From an uncultured Caulobacteraceae bacterium (GTDB lineage: Bacteria; Pseudomonadota; Alphaproteobacteria; Caulobacterales; Caulobacteraceae), in assembly GCA_903884915.1 (NCBI GenBank), contig CAISGS010000349.1:1-7000 (forward strand): 7,000 bases of DNA. Reading direction: 5' to 3'. The stretch's first letter is position 1, and every line of letters starts with the position of its first letter. The position numbers and the translations under genes are program-made. Under the pieces are notes generated by a model, which was given only the letters and a program-made list of their open reading frames with translations, was not told where the DNA came from and did not search any database. This document shows positions 6,991-7,000 of this stretch, one piece after another.

Positions 6991-7000
6991 ATGATCATGA
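6991..7000 (+). CDS. Possible start of the next operon gene (truncated by window)
   Basis: Two in-frame ATG codons (6991 and 6997) follow cheR by 24 and 30 nt. AGGG at 6986-6989 is 7 nt before ATG 6997, a good spacing, but only 1 nt before ATG 6991. No terminator lies after cheR. A further gene in the same operon is likely; cheY or cheD would be natural candidates from context, but too little is visible to identify it. Confidence 0.35.

Noticed and set aside
6990..6999. Perfect palindrome CATGATCATG at the window end
   Set aside because: It arises from two close ATG codons around GATC; ten bases with no partner or spacing pattern is not evidence of an operator.

Overview
The window is one chemotaxis signalling cluster, read entirely on the + strand. 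It probably comes from an alphaproteobacterium. That placement is an inference: the coding DNA is moderately GC-rich, the leader is AT-rich, the receptor carries a second HAMP-like segment and ends without a CheR-tethering pentapeptide, and ribosome-binding sites are weak at most starts. I cannot name a genus from the sequence.

Layout. Positions 1-328 contain no convincing gene. They hold an AT-rich regulatory region with two similar palindromes 32 bp apart (200-212 and 232-244), a candidate sigma70-type promoter (258-286), an alternative -24/-12 (sigma54-like) element inside a small dyad (286-302), and a GGGA Shine-Dalgarno just before the first gene. Then follow, head to tail: a transmembrane methyl-accepting chemotaxis protein (329-2125), cheA (2150-4495), cheW (about 4522-4962), cheB (5004-6149) and cheR (6154-6966). 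The gaps are 0-41 nt, so this is almost certainly one operon. At 6991-7000 a probable next gene begins and is cut off by the window edge.

How the genes work together. The receptor senses through a mostly helical periplasmic domain and, via HAMP segments, controls the CheA kinase, which CheW couples to the receptor tip. CheA phosphorylates itself on His47 and passes the phosphate to the CheB receiver (Asp61), and presumably to a CheY that is not in this window. CheR adds, and phospho-CheB removes, methyl groups on receptor glutamates for adaptation. The core set is complete apart from CheY.

Points beyond a routine annotation. CheA has two tandem CheW-like (P5) domains and an acidic, proline-rich linker where a P2 docking domain would be expected. 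The cheA-cheW junction contains an 11-codon ORF starting directly after the cheA stop and ending in a GTGA overlap with a possible cheW start; one extra base in a run of five A's would instead give a CheW that abuts CheA. The receptor lacks the CheR/CheB-binding pentapeptide, and CheR has a loop three residues shorter than enteric CheR, so the two look matched for tether-independent methylation. I see no mobile element, CRISPR array, tRNA, rRNA or undescribed defence-type system; this is a recognisable chemotaxis operon with some variant architecture.
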